NCBI GenBank assembly: GCA_029216955.1
Contig: JANAVB010010791.1
Span: 1,838,982 to 1,902,981 of the forward strand
Direction of reading: 5' to 3'
Length of the DNA stretch: 64,000 nucleotides
Origin: Iris pallida
Lineage: Eukaryota > Streptophyta > Magnoliopsida > Asparagales > Iridaceae
The position numbers were made by a program, and so were the translations under genes. Under the pieces are notes generated by a model, which was not told where the DNA came from, made no database searches, and saw nothing but the letters and a program-made list of their open reading frames with translations. Of the stretch, positions 41,972 through 54,659 are shown in pieces; position 1 is the stretch's first letter; each line of letters starts with the position of its first letter.

Positions 41972-43319
41972 TGTTAGTGCCGGGGCACAATTTTTCGATG
42001 GAAAACTGAGAATATGAAACAATTGTAAAAACAATGTTCCAACACAACACTTCTAGGAAGGTTGCGCAAGTATAACGAAGATCTAAAAAGATATTGTTAT
42101 GATATTACGAGAATCTAAAAAGATTTCGTAATCACAGCAATCAGATCGTAGTACTTCTAAAAAGAAGATAGAATCAGAGTTACTGGCAGCAACGAAGAAG
42201 GTGACTGGCGAAAGGTAGAAGAACTCCTGCTAGGGTGAATGATCACCGTTGCTCAAAGCTTTATTCGCCCTACACGAACAACTTCCAGGAACCAGAATGT
42301 TCGTCGGAGAACTTGGAACACTCCTGCTCTTATGACTCCTCGGATGGATACGAACTCCCGTACAAAAGCAACGCTGGTGCGGCGCCTTTTCTCTCTCTCT
42401 CGAAGGCTGCAGATCAGAACTGTGTTAAAGAACACGTCTGAATTCTCTGTTTACTTGTGCTAAAGAACACTTCGTAAACTTTCTGGTGGCTTCTCTTTTA
42501 TTCTGTAATGAGCCTTGAGAGAGAGGATGCCTTATATAGGCCCTGCAGCAACTGGTCGGTTGCCACAAAGTTTGGGACGTGGTAATAACCACCCCGAACA
42601 TATAGCAACCGTCTAGAACATGCAAACGCATGTTCTGCTGCCAACTGCGCACACCCAGCGCTCATTGTACTTTGTGCGACAGAGCGCGTACTGAACTGTG
42701 CACACTACGCGCACTGCACGTACTGCGCACACTGCGCGCATTGCACGACCAGCACAACCAGTGCAACCCAGCACAACCCAGCGCAATCCAGCACAACCCA
42801 GCGCACCCAAGCACAATCTGAGCGTAACCTGGGCGCGCACCTGGGTAGCGCAACTGGGCTTGCGCACCTGGGCTTGCACAACTGGGCAGCGCAACTGGGC
42901 TTGCGCAACGTGGCTGCGCAAGTGGCTCGCGCAACGAGCGCAACTAAAGCGCACTATATGCCTAGCGACGATGCTGACGTGCTAAGTACAAAGTGCGCCA
43001 ACAAAATGCCACATTACACCTCATGAGCCCATGAGCCCGAGTCCGAGTCCGAGTCCGATTTCGAGTCCGAGTCGCTAAGCCCCTATGGGGCTTAGCTCAT
43101 ATGGAAATAAATTTCCCAAGAGCAAAAAGCATGAATGATTTTATTGTTGATTTTAGCCTTTTTCCTATTAGAAAATTAACCCCACATGGCAAACCCATGT
43201 GCACCTCCACTCCATATATGCATCTCCAATAATAGCAAAGCTAATATATAGAGATACAAACTCTTTGGCCTATCCGATGTGGGACTAAAGTTTCTAAAGG
43301 AAAGGCCAAAACTCCAACA
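41972..43319 (-). repeat. 5' LTR of the large copia element
   Basis: It carries the minus-strand promoter. CCTATATAAGGC (42530-42541, read in reverse) is a TATA box about 0.8 kb into the LTR. It differs from the 3' LTR by a GAGTCC hexamer run at 43036-43070 and by copy number in the GC array. The gag start at 41949 is only 22 bases from the LTR edge. Confidence 0.93.
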
Positions 43320-43324
43320 ATTAT

Positions 43325-44010
43325 CACCCCCATGAGGCTCAGCATAAAGATGATGAGCCCCGGACGTTTGTTGCACCATCACCGCAACCCGGCAGATGAT
43401 GTCTCGGCTGTTACGACGACCCGTATTGAAGATAATGTTGTTACGCTGCTTCCAGATCTCCCAAAAACACGAACCGAATGTGACATTCCTGCACACATCA
43501 ACCAGATTATCTAAGAAAATATTATTGAGCCATACCTCGGTAAGATGGTTGATGTTGGTCGGGGAAAACGATAATTGATATGTCGTAGCGAAGTGCTTCC
43601 AAACATCAGTTGTCGTCTCGCTCCCGACAAACAAATGATTGATAGTCTCCTCCTCCGGATTGGAGCAACAGACACATATAGAAGGCAAGTGAAACCCCAT
43701 GGCAAGAAGACGAGCCTCCACCGGGATGGCATTGCGGCTGAGATGCCAAAGAAAGGCCTTGATCCTCGGCTAAATGAACTTATTCCATCATTGTTTGGCC
43801 TATTTGAAATTCTGAAATCGCGTGTGGTACTGCTCCGAAAATGAACTCGTCTCAAACTTTCCGTAAAGCGTAAGCGTCCACACCAATCCATCCGGCACGT
43901 CGCACAAAATCAGGTTGTTGAGAATGACCCTTGCTGATTGTCGAAGTAACCTGCAGACGTCCACCGTGGTGATGGAACTGGAGATTCCCAGGACCCTTAC
44001 TTTGGTGTGC
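43325..44010 (-). pseudogene. LINE ORF2 C-terminal part: zf-RVT domain (segment 1 of 2)
   Basis: On the minus strand a frame with VCRLLRQSARVILNNLILC (about 43960-43900) leads through an in-frame TAG (about 43771) into FLWHLSRNAIPVEARLLAMGF and CVCCSNPEEETINHLFVG. These are the reverse-transcriptase zinc-binding (zf-RVT) pattern CxxC...HLF. WKHF and CFWEIWKQRNNIIFN follow before the copia insertion at 43324. The 5' portion (endonuclease and reverse transcriptase) is absent, consistent with 5' truncation. The protein resumes at 35578. Confidence 0.85.
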
Positions 44011-44397
44011 GTATTGATCGATAGAAAGTTGAACAGATTTACTACGTATTCTAACCCTTCATAGGCGAAAACTAGGGTTCACGAATTATACCTGCGGTGG
44101 GAAGAAGACAAGTAGTTCCTGACAATCTCGAGCTGATGATCCCAAGATCTTCTGCGCGTTTTCCTTCCTCAAGTTGGATGTCGTGTGGGCGACGATCTCC
44201 TAACCTTTTCTTCTCCTTGGCAGCCCTCTCTTTCTCTCCTTACGTGAATCACGAATTTAGAGAAAGCTTCAGATTTTTAATCAGTAATTTGGCGGCCAGA
44301 GAATAAAGGATATATAGGCTACAACAAGGACCATAAGGAGAAATTAGGGTTAGGCCTCCTAACAATTAGGGTTAGGCCTCCTACAGTAGTTAAAAGA
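44011..44397 (-). mobile_element. LTR-like fragment between LINE and long-LTR element A
   Basis: Read on the minus strand: a twice-repeated TAGGAGGCCTAACCCTAATT, then CCTATATATCC as TATA candidate (about 44309), and an end resembling copia U5 (TATCGATCAATACGCACACC at about 44010-44030). No protein is encoded. The fragment has no verified partner in the window. Confidence 0.35.
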
Positions 44398-46395
44398 TTT
44401 GTTAAAAAAGAAAAAAAAGAAAAAAAGCAATGAGTGGTCGGCCCCACCATGTGGGAACCGACCACCCAAACAAATGAATAGCAGTAGCAGCCATATGCTT
44501 GGCTGACCCCTTTAACAAAGCAACAGTAGCAGTAATAGCTAATAGAGGCCGAACCTCCCCCCTTCCATTATATATGTATATAAATACCTCTTCAACTAAA
44601 TTAAAATACTAAATTCTAATTACTCCTTCTCCACTTTCCTTCCTCCACCCGCGCCCGCCTCTCTCCGACAAGCGCACCCAGCCTCATGCGCCGCAACACA
44701 GCCCCGCGACAGCAGCGGCAACAACAAACGACGACAACAACAAAAATTAAAATCAAGGTACCTAACTTTACTGTGCAATTTCTCTCTCAATTCTTGTTTA
44801 TTTTTGATTTCGTTAATTCGTGTAGAAAGCCCACATGACACTCTTCGAGATCCCCAGGTGGATTTTGACATGGCCATCCAACTTGCTAAAAAAATCAAGA
44901 CGAAGTTGGAGAAAATCCACTTTTCTGGAATATTAAAAACTGTTTTAAAACACCAACTTGTCGGCCACTTTTCTTTCTGTACAATAGGATTTTGTAGAAA
45001 CTATTTGAAGACAGTCAAAGACAACATAACCGAGATTGTAACGCACCTTCTGGATTCACTTTTCACCTAGTGTGTAAAAAGTTACACGTAGTTAAAGTTC
45101 TCAATTTTTTTATATAAATTCTGTTTTCAAAAAGTAGAAAAATACCCCGATACGGTGTCCATTCCGACAAACCGGGCGACATGGTCGTGCACTATATGCA
45201 TCGAAAGGCGCGTATGGATGTTGTCGACGTATGGGAACTGACGGAACCCAATTTCGTTGCATGTGCGCCACAAAATCAGTACGTATCTGTCGAGATACCC
45301 CCGTATCAAACCTTTGCAAATTAAGTCACAACTTCGTGTACACTCATCAAATCGTGACAAAACTTGCGCCATTAGACTCAAAATATTTTTCAGGTTCTGT
45401 GAGCCAAGTTTGGTTCAATTCTGAGAAGGTTGACGGGGACGCTATTTTGGCGGGCCCACAATCCCACTCAACGGGCAATTTTGTGCACGACCCATCGGAA
45501 TCCAAAATTGGACATACCATTGGGTTCATCTCATCAAAACAAATCTGTAGAACTATATAGTTTGACGACTTTAGAGACCGTAGATATTGGCACGTATTTC
45601 GGTACAAAGCGGGTCCAACGGCGGACATCATTTTGACTCAAAATTATGATTTTGCCCCTGTTCTAGAATTTAACTTTTGGACAGGCGTTTCCTAGGCATA
45701 TCTTTTATTCCAAACTCGTTCGTGATGTTTGTTGCAGCATCCGGACTCATCTGCGGGATTTGGCTTTTCTTACTTCATTTATTTGTCTGTTCGAGCTACT
45801 AGATTATTCCCTTTTGCACATAACCTCAGGCAAGATACCGTGCCTTATTTACTATTTATAATTAGATACATCTTTATTTATTTATTTACTGCACATTTAT
45901 TATCTATTTTTAGTTGGATCAATTACTTGCTATTTTTAGTTCACTTTATTTTGCTTTCAGTTATTTTTTCTTCTTGCCTTTTTGTTTGCATATGGACCTA
46001 GTCTTAGCGAACTACCTTCTGTTAGTGACCTTGGGAGGGAGAAGACACTTAAATGTATGGGCTACCAAAATCCAAAAGTTGTAGTTCGGAGATGACGTGT
46101 CTTGGGTCTTTCTTTTCTACTTCCGCCGAATAATTTCCGTTTCTATGTATATTTTTTCTTACTTGTTGGTAGTGGATTTGTCTCCGCCCAACATATTATA
46201 CAAAGACTTATTACAGTTGATTATATGATATCTTTTATTCTTCATTTGTGGATGATATTAGATTACTCTTGGTTTACTGTATTTTACAGCTTATGTATTC
46301 ATACGAGGTTCCCATATATTGTAGTATACTTCGTATGTATGCAGCTGGCATGTATACATACCTAGTCCTAAGTATTTTGGGACTGGAGCGTTACA
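44398..46395 (+). repeat. LTR A1 of element A, truncated and internally deleted
   Basis: It aligns to 50624-53124. A TATA box TATATAAAT (44577-44585) precedes the CTCTTCAACTAAATTAAA start region. Relative to A2 it misses the segment equivalent to 52300-52818: the text jumps from GTTGTAGT to TCGGAGATGA at 46086. Confidence 0.88.
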
Positions 46396-49300
46396 TATTT
46401 TTGTGGTGGCCCATGCAGGTCGAGTTTGTTACTTCGGTTACATTACTGTACCGATGTGAGCCTGCAACATAGGATTAGAATCCAGGAATCTCATCCATAC
46501 AGCTTGACCTCTTTCCTTGGCTTCAAATTCCGAACTCTCGTTCGACTTCCTTGAATTGTCTCTTGCTTGATTCCTTTCTTCCATTGATTCCTATTTTCGT
46601 GCTTAGAGTCAACTAGGAAGATGACTACACTAGTATATGCTCATAGGTCAAACAATGGCTAGAATGGTTATATTGGCAATTAGAATACATTTAAGACTCT
46701 AATTGAGTTAAAAAGGTTTTTTTTTAAAAGTGTGATTTAATGATTAGTAATTTGTAAAGTAGAATATTACCAAGGAAAGTTTTAATCTTGAGATTTCTAA
46801 ATAGTAAACACCATATGATTGATACAGCAGGAAGAAAAAAAAATATAGCTAGAATCTTTATACCCTTGATTTAAGAATTGATTGGCTTTTTGAGATTTGA
46901 TATTTATGATTTATTGGGTTATAGCTATACATCTTTGAACAAGTATAAAATTGATTTGCTTATCGAGTTGTGATATTTATAGTTTTTGGGGTGATAGATA
47001 TACATCTTTGAACAAATATAAAATTTATTTGGTTTTCGAGTTTTGATGTTTATGATTTATTGGATTATAGTTATACACCTTTGAACAGTTATAAATTTGG
47101 TTTGAAAATGATCTTAGCTTTTAAAAATGGCCGTAGGAATTATTTAAATTTGAGTTGTACAACTTGCGATTTTCGTGTTTAGTAAATTTTGAATTTTAAG
47201 TGGAAGTAATGATGGTGAATTTTGGTTTAAAATATTTGAAAGTAATGAAAACAATTTTTGAGAATTTTTTCTTTAATTTAAATTATGTACTATGATTGAG
47301 GATTTACAAATCTATTTAGATTTTGGTTTTTTAAAAAAATTATGAATTTGGATATCAAATTTCGTAAAAAAGATTTTATGACTGATAAGATTATTTGAAA
47401 ATTTAGTTTAATGTTGGATTTCTAATATCACAAATTTTGAAATAAAATAAAAATATATTAATGATATGATAAGGTAGTTTTGATTGATCAAATAAAGTTA
47501 CCATTTAAAAGTTGTGATTATGTTGGAATGACTTAGTATGAATAGAAGTTATAATTGATGAGTGCATTAAAATATTGAGCTAAAATTTTGAGATTGCTTT
47601 GTATGTGCTAGAAATTTTTATCGGAGGAGCTATTAATTTCTGTAGAGTTTTAAAGTTATGATTGATTATGTATATTTTATATATAGATTCATGATTTATG
47701 AGCTCTAGAGTTTGAAAGTTGAATGGAAAATGTAAAATTTTGGAAAAGTCAGTAGTAACTTGATAAAAATTTGCTTTGAGATTTATGAAAGTGATTTAAA
47801 TTTCTTTTTTCATGATAAATTTGAACGGCTTGGAGTGACTACAAATTTTGGTGGTTTATTTTTTTGAAAATTTTATTAAGAAACTTTTTGGAGGAAACTC
47901 GAGTTAAAATTTTAATGGCAGGCCACCAAGATGACCCTAACGAGTTAGAAAGTATTCCATACTAAATGCCATGTCACTCATGACCATGATAGTAGTATAT
48001 ACATAAGTGTTGTTAGTCGTCTACCAAACTAGGTGACTGTATCTTAACATTGACTCACTCGACCTTCCCTCGTAACCTACTAACCGTTTGCAATTTGAAT
48101 AATGAATTGATCGCTCCTTGACTGTATTTATCTAGAAGACTGTCTTCTCACTAGAACCGTGTCCCTAAATTATTATTTTACTGGATTCCTTAATTAATTT
48201 TATCTTACGCTTAAACTTGATCTTCTTTATTTTTGTGCATTAGTTGTCACCCCATGAACTCCCACTTTCTATTTAGATCTTTTGGCGTCCCTTACCGTGA
48301 CTTGGATATTTGGAGCACAACACTAGACTTTTCTTCCAACAAATTTTATATGTAAGGCCTAGACAAGCCACCTTCATGTAGATATATCATGTCCCACTAA
48401 AACACGTCTCCTTGTACACTATTTTCATGATATGACCTTCTGGTCAAAATGACCAAACTATAACCTCTACCATAATACCAAAATACTTCCTGACTTCAAT
48501 TAGAGACCCAACCTTGACTCAATCCCTTTGACCCGATATGTGAATATGTTCTACTAAATTCCTTAATGCTTAACTTGTGTATTACCTTGATTACTTGACC
48601 CATTGTCTCGTCACACTACTAGTTTAACTCTTGTAAGTTGGGTAGAATACCTCACGACCCATCAAACCCTTTGTCCTTGTGACCCATAGTGATGAGTTTA
48701 CTTAGACTATGGAATCTGAAGGATTCTAACCCATTTAACCAACCAAGCCATAAGCAAGCAAACACTAGGATAACTGTAAAGGCCCACACTTGGGGCAAGA
48801 CTTGATTTTAAAAGATCTTGGACTATTTAAAATTTTCTTCATCAGTACCTTCCTTGCTCATATTTTGACTATCTCATGCTGCTAATGTAGCTTCAGTTTT
48901 GCAAGCTTATTTCGTTATCAAGCTTGATCATGACATATTTTATTGGGTGCACCCACTAACATATTGTCTAATCAGAACCGGTGCATGATGGTCTGATCAA
49001 CCTATTGCACTTTGGTTCGCTTTTCATGTATTATTCTGCGTTGATGGTGACATAGTTAAACTTGTCCTAGAGTCACATCCGCGATAGCCTTGACAATTCT
49101 CTTTTGGAATTATTTTCGTCGCCTATGAACCCCGCATTCGTACTCAATAGCACCGTCTTTGAAACCTTTATTGTTCTTGTCTTTTACTTATTTTAGAAAG
49201 ACAATGCACTGTACTTGATAGATCGATCCAAGGTATCACCTTTAGTTGCCCTATCAGTTATATATACACGAAATGTAGATAACTACCGACCGACTCATGT

Positions 49301-49759
49301 GGCTATATCCTTGCCTTAAACTAATCTTCCTTTCCTCAACCCTAGAATTATCATCGTTCTCTCTCCAATCATTCTTGAACACACGAGAATGATTCTGATC
49401 ACCACTTAATCAAGCCCTCGACCAAGACGATTAGTATCTAGTTCTCCCTTAAGGAATCACATCTCCTAAATGTCTAATTTATTCTCTTTGGCCTACTCAA
49501 TTCCTTACTGTTCTCTAAAATTGGATATTCAAAATTTTGTTACCTTCACTAGCAATCCTTATTCAATTCCATAACCATGATATATTTCTGTATATATCGA
49601 CTCCACAATTTTCTATTGCATGTGGTGTTGAATGCCGTTTTATCGCCTCCTCCAAAATTTAATTATATTTTGGTATTGACGAACTCTTCCTATCCCTCAA
49701 CCCCATCTACCTTATTAATCCTAAATTTCGAGGACGAAATTCTTGTAAGTTGGATAGGA
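46396..49759 (+). mobile_element. Internal non-coding region of element A
   Basis: It begins TATTTTTGTGGTGGCCCATGCAGG, shared with the internal region of element B. It then has about 2 kb of AT-rich DNA absent from B (about 46620-48600), and ends with text parallel to B (for example AAGTTGGGTAGAATACCT, CAGAACCGGTGCAT.ATGGTCTGATCAAC). All open frames are short and unconserved between A and B. The primer site is not a clear tRNA-Met match. Confidence 0.8.
46882..47101 (+). repeat. ~73-bp tandem repeat, three diverged copies
   Basis: Units starting near 46882, 46955 and 47029 share TTTTGAGATTTGATATTTATGA-like and TATACATCTTTGAACAAGTATAAAATT-like text. They lie in the AT-rich interior of element A and show no coding potential. 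Confidence 0.75.
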
Positions 49760-50517
49760 TGTAAAACCCCTAAAAAAATTATTATTATTTTATTAGACTT
49801 AAAAATGAATTTATACAATTTTTGGCTTTTATTAATTATTAAAAATGACCTTAGCCATTGTTGAGTTTTGGAGCACTAGACGACTATGACCTTTAGCACG
49901 GAAGTTGTAGCAGTGTACCTTGACTAGTATATTAACCATGCCAGGGGAAGCCTAGCCATGGTGATGCCAAAACTAGGAAAACCAGGCCAAGTTGTGAATG
50001 GACTTATTTAAATTATTTTAATTAAATATTATTTTATATATTGATTTTTAGATGACCCAGTTTGTCCACTTCAGCCCGAACAGGGCCCGGACCAAATTTA
50101 AGCCCATGGAGGCATGTGGTGTGACCAAAGTGGCCATGTAGACATATTTTAGGTACTTAGAAATAATTTCTAAATTATTTTAGAACTTTATGTACAATTA
50201 CTAATTATTTAATTATTTGTACAATTATTGTATCTTATTATTAAAAATATTTTTGTAAAATGTTGTACAATTTTCTGGACTCAAATGAGGGTGTGTGGTA
50301 AGTTCACCCATTGGACTATTTTTATTATTTTATTAAAGTTAATTTATGGTGACTAAATAAACAGATTTATTCTATTAGATATTATTATTATTATTTAGTT
50401 AATTTTATTGTCAAATGAATTTAACTATATATGTATATATATGTACATATATTTAAATTGATTTTATATATGGGTAGATAAGATTAAAATTTTCTTTTGA
50501 ATTTGTGAAGATTTTGG

Positions 50518-50611
<94 letters not shown>

Positions 50612-53124
50612 GATAAGAAAAGCAGTTAAAAGATTTGTTTAAAAAAAAAGAAGAGTGGTCGGCCCCACCATGTGGGAACCGACCACCCAAACAAATGAAT
50701 AGCAGTAGCAGCCATATGCTTGGCCGGCCCCTTTAACAAAGCGACAGTAGCAGTAATTGCTAATAGAGGCCGAACCTTCCCCCCTCCCATTATACATGTA
50801 TATAAATACCTCTTCAACTAAATTAAAGCCATAAATTCCAATTACTCCTTCTCCACTTTCCTTCCTCCACCCTCGTCTGTCTCTCCCCGGCAAGCGCACC
50901 CAGCCTCGTGCGCCGCAACGCAGCCCCGCGACAGCAGCGGCAATAATAAACGACGACAACAACAACAAAAAATTAAAATCAAGGTACCTAACTTTACCGT
51001 GCGATTTCTCTCTCAATTCTTTTTTGTTTTTGATTCCGTCAATTCATGTAGAAAACCCACATGACCCTCTTCGAGATCCCCCAGGTGGATTTTGACATAG
51101 CCATCCAACTTGCTCAAAAAATAGAGACGAAGTTGGATAAAATCCACTTTTCTGGAATATTAAAAACTATTTAAAACACCAACTTGTCGGCCACTTTTCT
51201 TTCTGTACAATAGGATTTATAGAAACTAATTGAAGACAGTCAAAGACAACATAACCTTGATTGTAACGCACCTTCTGGATTCACTTTTTATCTAGTGTAT
51301 AAAAAGTTACATGTAGTTAAAGTTCTCAAAAAAATTATAAATTTTGTTTTCAAAAAGTAGAAAAACACCCCGATACGGCGTCCATCCCGACAAACCAGGT
51401 GACGTGGTCGCGCACTATATGCATCGAAAGGCGCGTATGGATGTTGTCGACGTGTGGGAACTGACGGAACCCGATTTTGTTGCATGTGCGCGACAAAATC
51501 AGTGCGTATCCGTCGAGATACCCCCGTATTGACCCTTTGCAAATTAAGTCACAACTTCGTGTACACTCATCAAATCGTTACGAAACTTGCACCATTGGAC
51601 TTGAAATATTTTTCTGGTCCTGTGAGCCAAGTTTGGTTCAATTCTGAGAAGGTTGACTGGGACGCTATTTTGGTGGGCCCACAATCCCATTCAACGGGCA
51701 ATTTTGTGCACGGCCCACCGGAATCCAAAATTGGATATACCGTTGGGTTCGTCTCATCAAAACAAATTTGTAGACATGTAGTTTGATGACTTTAGTGACA
51801 GTAGATATTGGCACGCATTTTGGTACGAAGCGGGTCCAACGACGGACATCGTTTTGACCCGAAATTACGATTTTTCCCTGTTCCAGAATTTAACTTTTGG
51901 ACAGGCATTTCCTATCTTTTATTCCAAACTCGTTCGTGATATTTGTTGCAGCATTCGGAGTCATCTGCAAAATTTGGCTTTTCTTGCTTCATTTATTTGT
52001 CTGTTCGAGCTACTATATTATTCCCTTTTGCACATAACCTCAGACAAGATACCTTGCCTTATTTACTATTTATACTTAGATGCATCTTTATTTATTTATT
52101 TACTGCACATTTATTATCTGTTTTTAGTTGGATCCATTACTTGCTATTTTTAGTTCACTTTATTTTGCTTTTAGTTATTTTTTCTTCTTGCCTTTTTGTT
52201 TGCATATGGACCTAGTCTTAGCGAACTACCGTCTGTTAGTGACCTTAGGAGGGAGAAGACACTTAAATGTATGGGATATCCAAATCAAAAAGTCGTAGTA
52301 ACTGCGTACTACGATAGTCGTGTCACGGTGGTCACTAGCCTCGAGCTATGTGGACTGATGGGTCACGTGGGCCGCTAGCCTCGAGTTATGCCGGCTGATA
52401 GTATTGGTACTTGACGTGTGCGTGTTGTGAGTTATTACCTTATCCTGGGGGAGTCAGCCTTCACCTGCCCATACATCGAGATGTCTTCTAAATTGCCTAC
52501 TAGAAAGGTTAGGAGACCTTATCAAATTTTATGTTCCAATCATGGCATGGAAAAATGTCACATCGTGGAATAGTATGTTACCCCTTGTCCTTGTCTGGTT
52601 GTAGGGGTAGCCTAATGTTTCGATGATGGAATATTGAGATGTGTTATGGTTTGGACACTTTACTTTATCTTTATTTTATGGTGCATTTATATCCAGTTCA
52701 TATGGCATGTTCTTCCTGTATCTTGTTACGTCCCTCTGAGGACCTGGTTATCTCTCCAGGTGTGTGCTTCTGTGATATTACAGGTGTTCTGGTCGAGGTC
52801 ACGATCTTCTCTATTCATTCGGAGATGACATGTCTTGGGTCTTTCTTTGCTACTCCCGCCAAATCATTTCCGTTTCCATGTATATTTTTCCTTGTTGGTA
52901 GTGGATTTGTCTCCGCCCAATGTATTATACAAAGACTTATTACAGTTGATTATATGATATCTTTTATTCTTCATTTGTGGATGAGATTAGATTACTCTTG
53001 GTTTACTTCATTTTACAGCTTATGTATTCATACGAGGTTTCTATATATTGGAGTATACTTCGTATGTATGCAGCTGGCATAGATACATACCTAGTCCTAT
53101 GTATTTTGGGACTGGGGCGTTACA
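49760..53124 (+). repeat. LTR A2 of element A, complete
   Basis: Starts TGTAAAACCCCTAAAAAAATT and ends GGGACTGGGGCGTTACA. U3 is AT-rich and includes a long (TA)n at about 50519-50606. A TATA box TATAAATA (50801-50808) is followed by a short GC-rich leader (50860-50940), then AATTAAAATCAAGGTACC, a possible splice-like or leader boundary. The last 300 bp are nearly the same as in element B. Confidence 0.9.
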
Positions 53125-53970
53125 GGCAGCCTTGGAACATCAGAGGTAGGCAACGTTGTCTGCTGAAGATCTTCGACTGAACTGCCCAGTGTGGGCTGGA
53201 CTTGTGCCCCAGATCGGGTAACAACGGCTGCCATTTTCTCAGCTTCGGTTGAAATTGTATAGCAGAATCTAGACTTCCTGTCCTTCTTCTTGTTGGTAGG
53301 AGATAACACCGCCTGGGTAACTTCGGGCACTAAGTTCGGGTGCACCCACATGATCTCTCCTCACGATGTGGTGAGAGGTACCTAACCAGATGTCTAGTTC
53401 CGGACAGGTGGAAGATTAGTAACCTTTATCTTTGCCCGAGGGACAGGTATTACCCCATCTGGAGTACTTATTGGGGGGGGGGGGGGGGAATCACCAAATT
53501 AAACTGATACCATGTTCGTAGCCACAGTAACCTCTTCGAAATCTATCGACAGAGCTTTGGAGTTGATAAGACTCTGGATGTACCGCTTTAATTGGAAGCA
53601 GTCATGAGCGAAATGATGGACATAGCAGTGGAAGTGACAATATTTTGGGTCCTCTATTTCTGTCGCTCGGGGCTCGCGCCTTGGTGGAGGGAGCTGGATC
53701 CTACCCCCTTGCAAGAGCATATCGAAGATTGGTTTGACCTGACTATCTTCAAATGAGTAATTCACTTTGGGCCATTGACCTTCCGCCTGTGTTTGTTTAT
53801 GCTTCTTGGTCGCATCAGCGACCATGGCCTGTTTGCCTTTATTGTTCCGGCTGGAGGTGCCGCCACTGTTGTTGTTGCTGGAGGTAGAACCAGGATGTTT
53901 GCCCTTATCCTCTCCATGTGGGATGTGTAATCCCAACTGGCGAGCCTTTTTCAATTTTGCCTCTACATTG
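53125..53970 (-). pseudogene. Ty3/gypsy (Tat/Athila-like) gag-pro linker, interrupted by element B
   Basis: The minus-strand frame 53970-53499 reads EAKLKKARQLGLHIPHGEDK, then YCHFHCYVHHFAHDCFQLK, the CxxH..H..C-type gag finger of Tat/Athila-like elements, and IQSLINSKAL. A stop at 53499-53501 precedes a G/C homopolymer (53473-53488). Beyond it another frame has MAAVVTRSGAQVQP, the VVTRSG linker found before the protease in these elements. Upstream, the frame continues exactly at 63904 after removing element B and one CATTG copy. The left part is cut by the end of element A at 53124. Confidence 0.8.
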
Positions 53971-54623
53971 TGTAAAACCCCTAAATTTTCTACAATTTTT
54001 TTTATTAAATTTGGTACGGATTTAAATTTTTGTATTGTACGTCGCGTAGTCGTATTATACGTCGCACACGAAATTTTATTTTTCGAAATTGCTCGACGAG
54101 TGCGATTATGTGCGAGCGTACATATTTTTGAAAATATTATTTTTCTATTTTTAAAGTTTCAAAATAATATACATAATAATTATTTGTTATTGTTCCAAAA
54201 TTTCCAAGTTTGTTATTATAAAGCCTTTCATTTCTCACAATTATTAATAATAAATAATATTTATTGTATGCTAGAAAAGCATAATTATGAGAACATCATT
54301 TTGTACCTACATACATATTTAGTAATTATTTATTAGTTATTTTAAAATAATAATGTAATTTTCAAAATTAATATTATTAGTATTTTTGGAAAGCATATTT
54401 TGAAATTATTGTGAAGATTTAAATCTTGATTTGAATTTATGGATTTATTTAAATAGTAAATATTTGAAATTTGATTTATCTCATTTGATTTTGAACTAAA
54501 AATAATTAGATTTAAATTAGATTTGATTTAAATTTGAATTTGATTGATTTTAAATTAATTATGAATATCTATTTTGGGTTTTAAATAATCCTAATTCATA
54601 TCCAATTGGGAATTCCCACATCC

Positions 54624-54631
54624 TATAAATA
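54624..54631 (+). promoter_or_regulatory. TATA box of LTR B1
   Basis: TATAAATA in the context CATCCTATAAATAGGCAGG, about 650 bp into the LTR. It is conserved in B2 at 60309-60316 and is followed 30-40 bp later by the likely transcription start region (ATTCACCAATAATCC). Confidence 0.75.
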
Positions 54632-54659
54632 GGCAGGTACTCCTCCAAATTTTGATTAT

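Larger units (their letters stand above)
35579..43319 (-). mobile_element. Full-length Ty1/copia retrotransposon inserted in a LINE
   Basis: LTRs of 1375 bp (35579-36953) and 1348 bp (41972-43319) start TGTTAGTGCC and end TCCAACA on the + strand. The element is flanked by ATTAT at 35574-35578 and 43320-43324. On the minus strand it reads LTR, polyprotein (41949-38040), about 1.1 kb non-coding DNA with tandem repeats, polypurine tract (about 36954-36965, ATGTGGGGGAT), LTR. The polyprotein is frameshifted. The LINE reading frame is continuous when the element and one duplication are removed. Confidence 0.95.
44398..53124 (+). mobile_element. Long-LTR non-coding retroelement A (5' LTR truncated)
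   Basis: Partial LTR 44398-46395, internal 46396-49759, complete LTR 49760-53124 (3365 bp). The LTR starts TGTAAAACCCC and ends GGGGCGTTACA. The internal end just before the right LTR reads TTTCGAGGACGAAATTCTTG then AAGTTGGATAGGA, a signature of the 3' end of plant chromovirus-type gypsy elements. No gag or pol frame exists in the 3.4-kb internal region. The left LTR lacks about 864 bp at its start and an internal 519 bp, so the left edge and target duplication are lost. Confidence 0.85.

Noticed and set aside
44340..44385. Telomere-like TTAGGGTTAGG
   Set aside because: Only two spaced copies within a longer direct repeat; a single similar hit is at about 2596. Not a telomeric array.
45231..46472. 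Series of 60-110-codon frames in LTR A1 and their counterparts at 51454-53180
   Set aside because: They lie in LTRs, differ between copies by frame-changing indels, and show no domains.
50484..50690. Tyr/Ile repeat frame
   Set aside because: Translation of a (TA)n microsatellite.
44011..53130. Element A inserted into the same gypsy gag as element B
   Set aside because: The right flank fits, but the left LTR is truncated and no gypsy gag-pol continuation is recognisable before 44398, so it cannot be shown.
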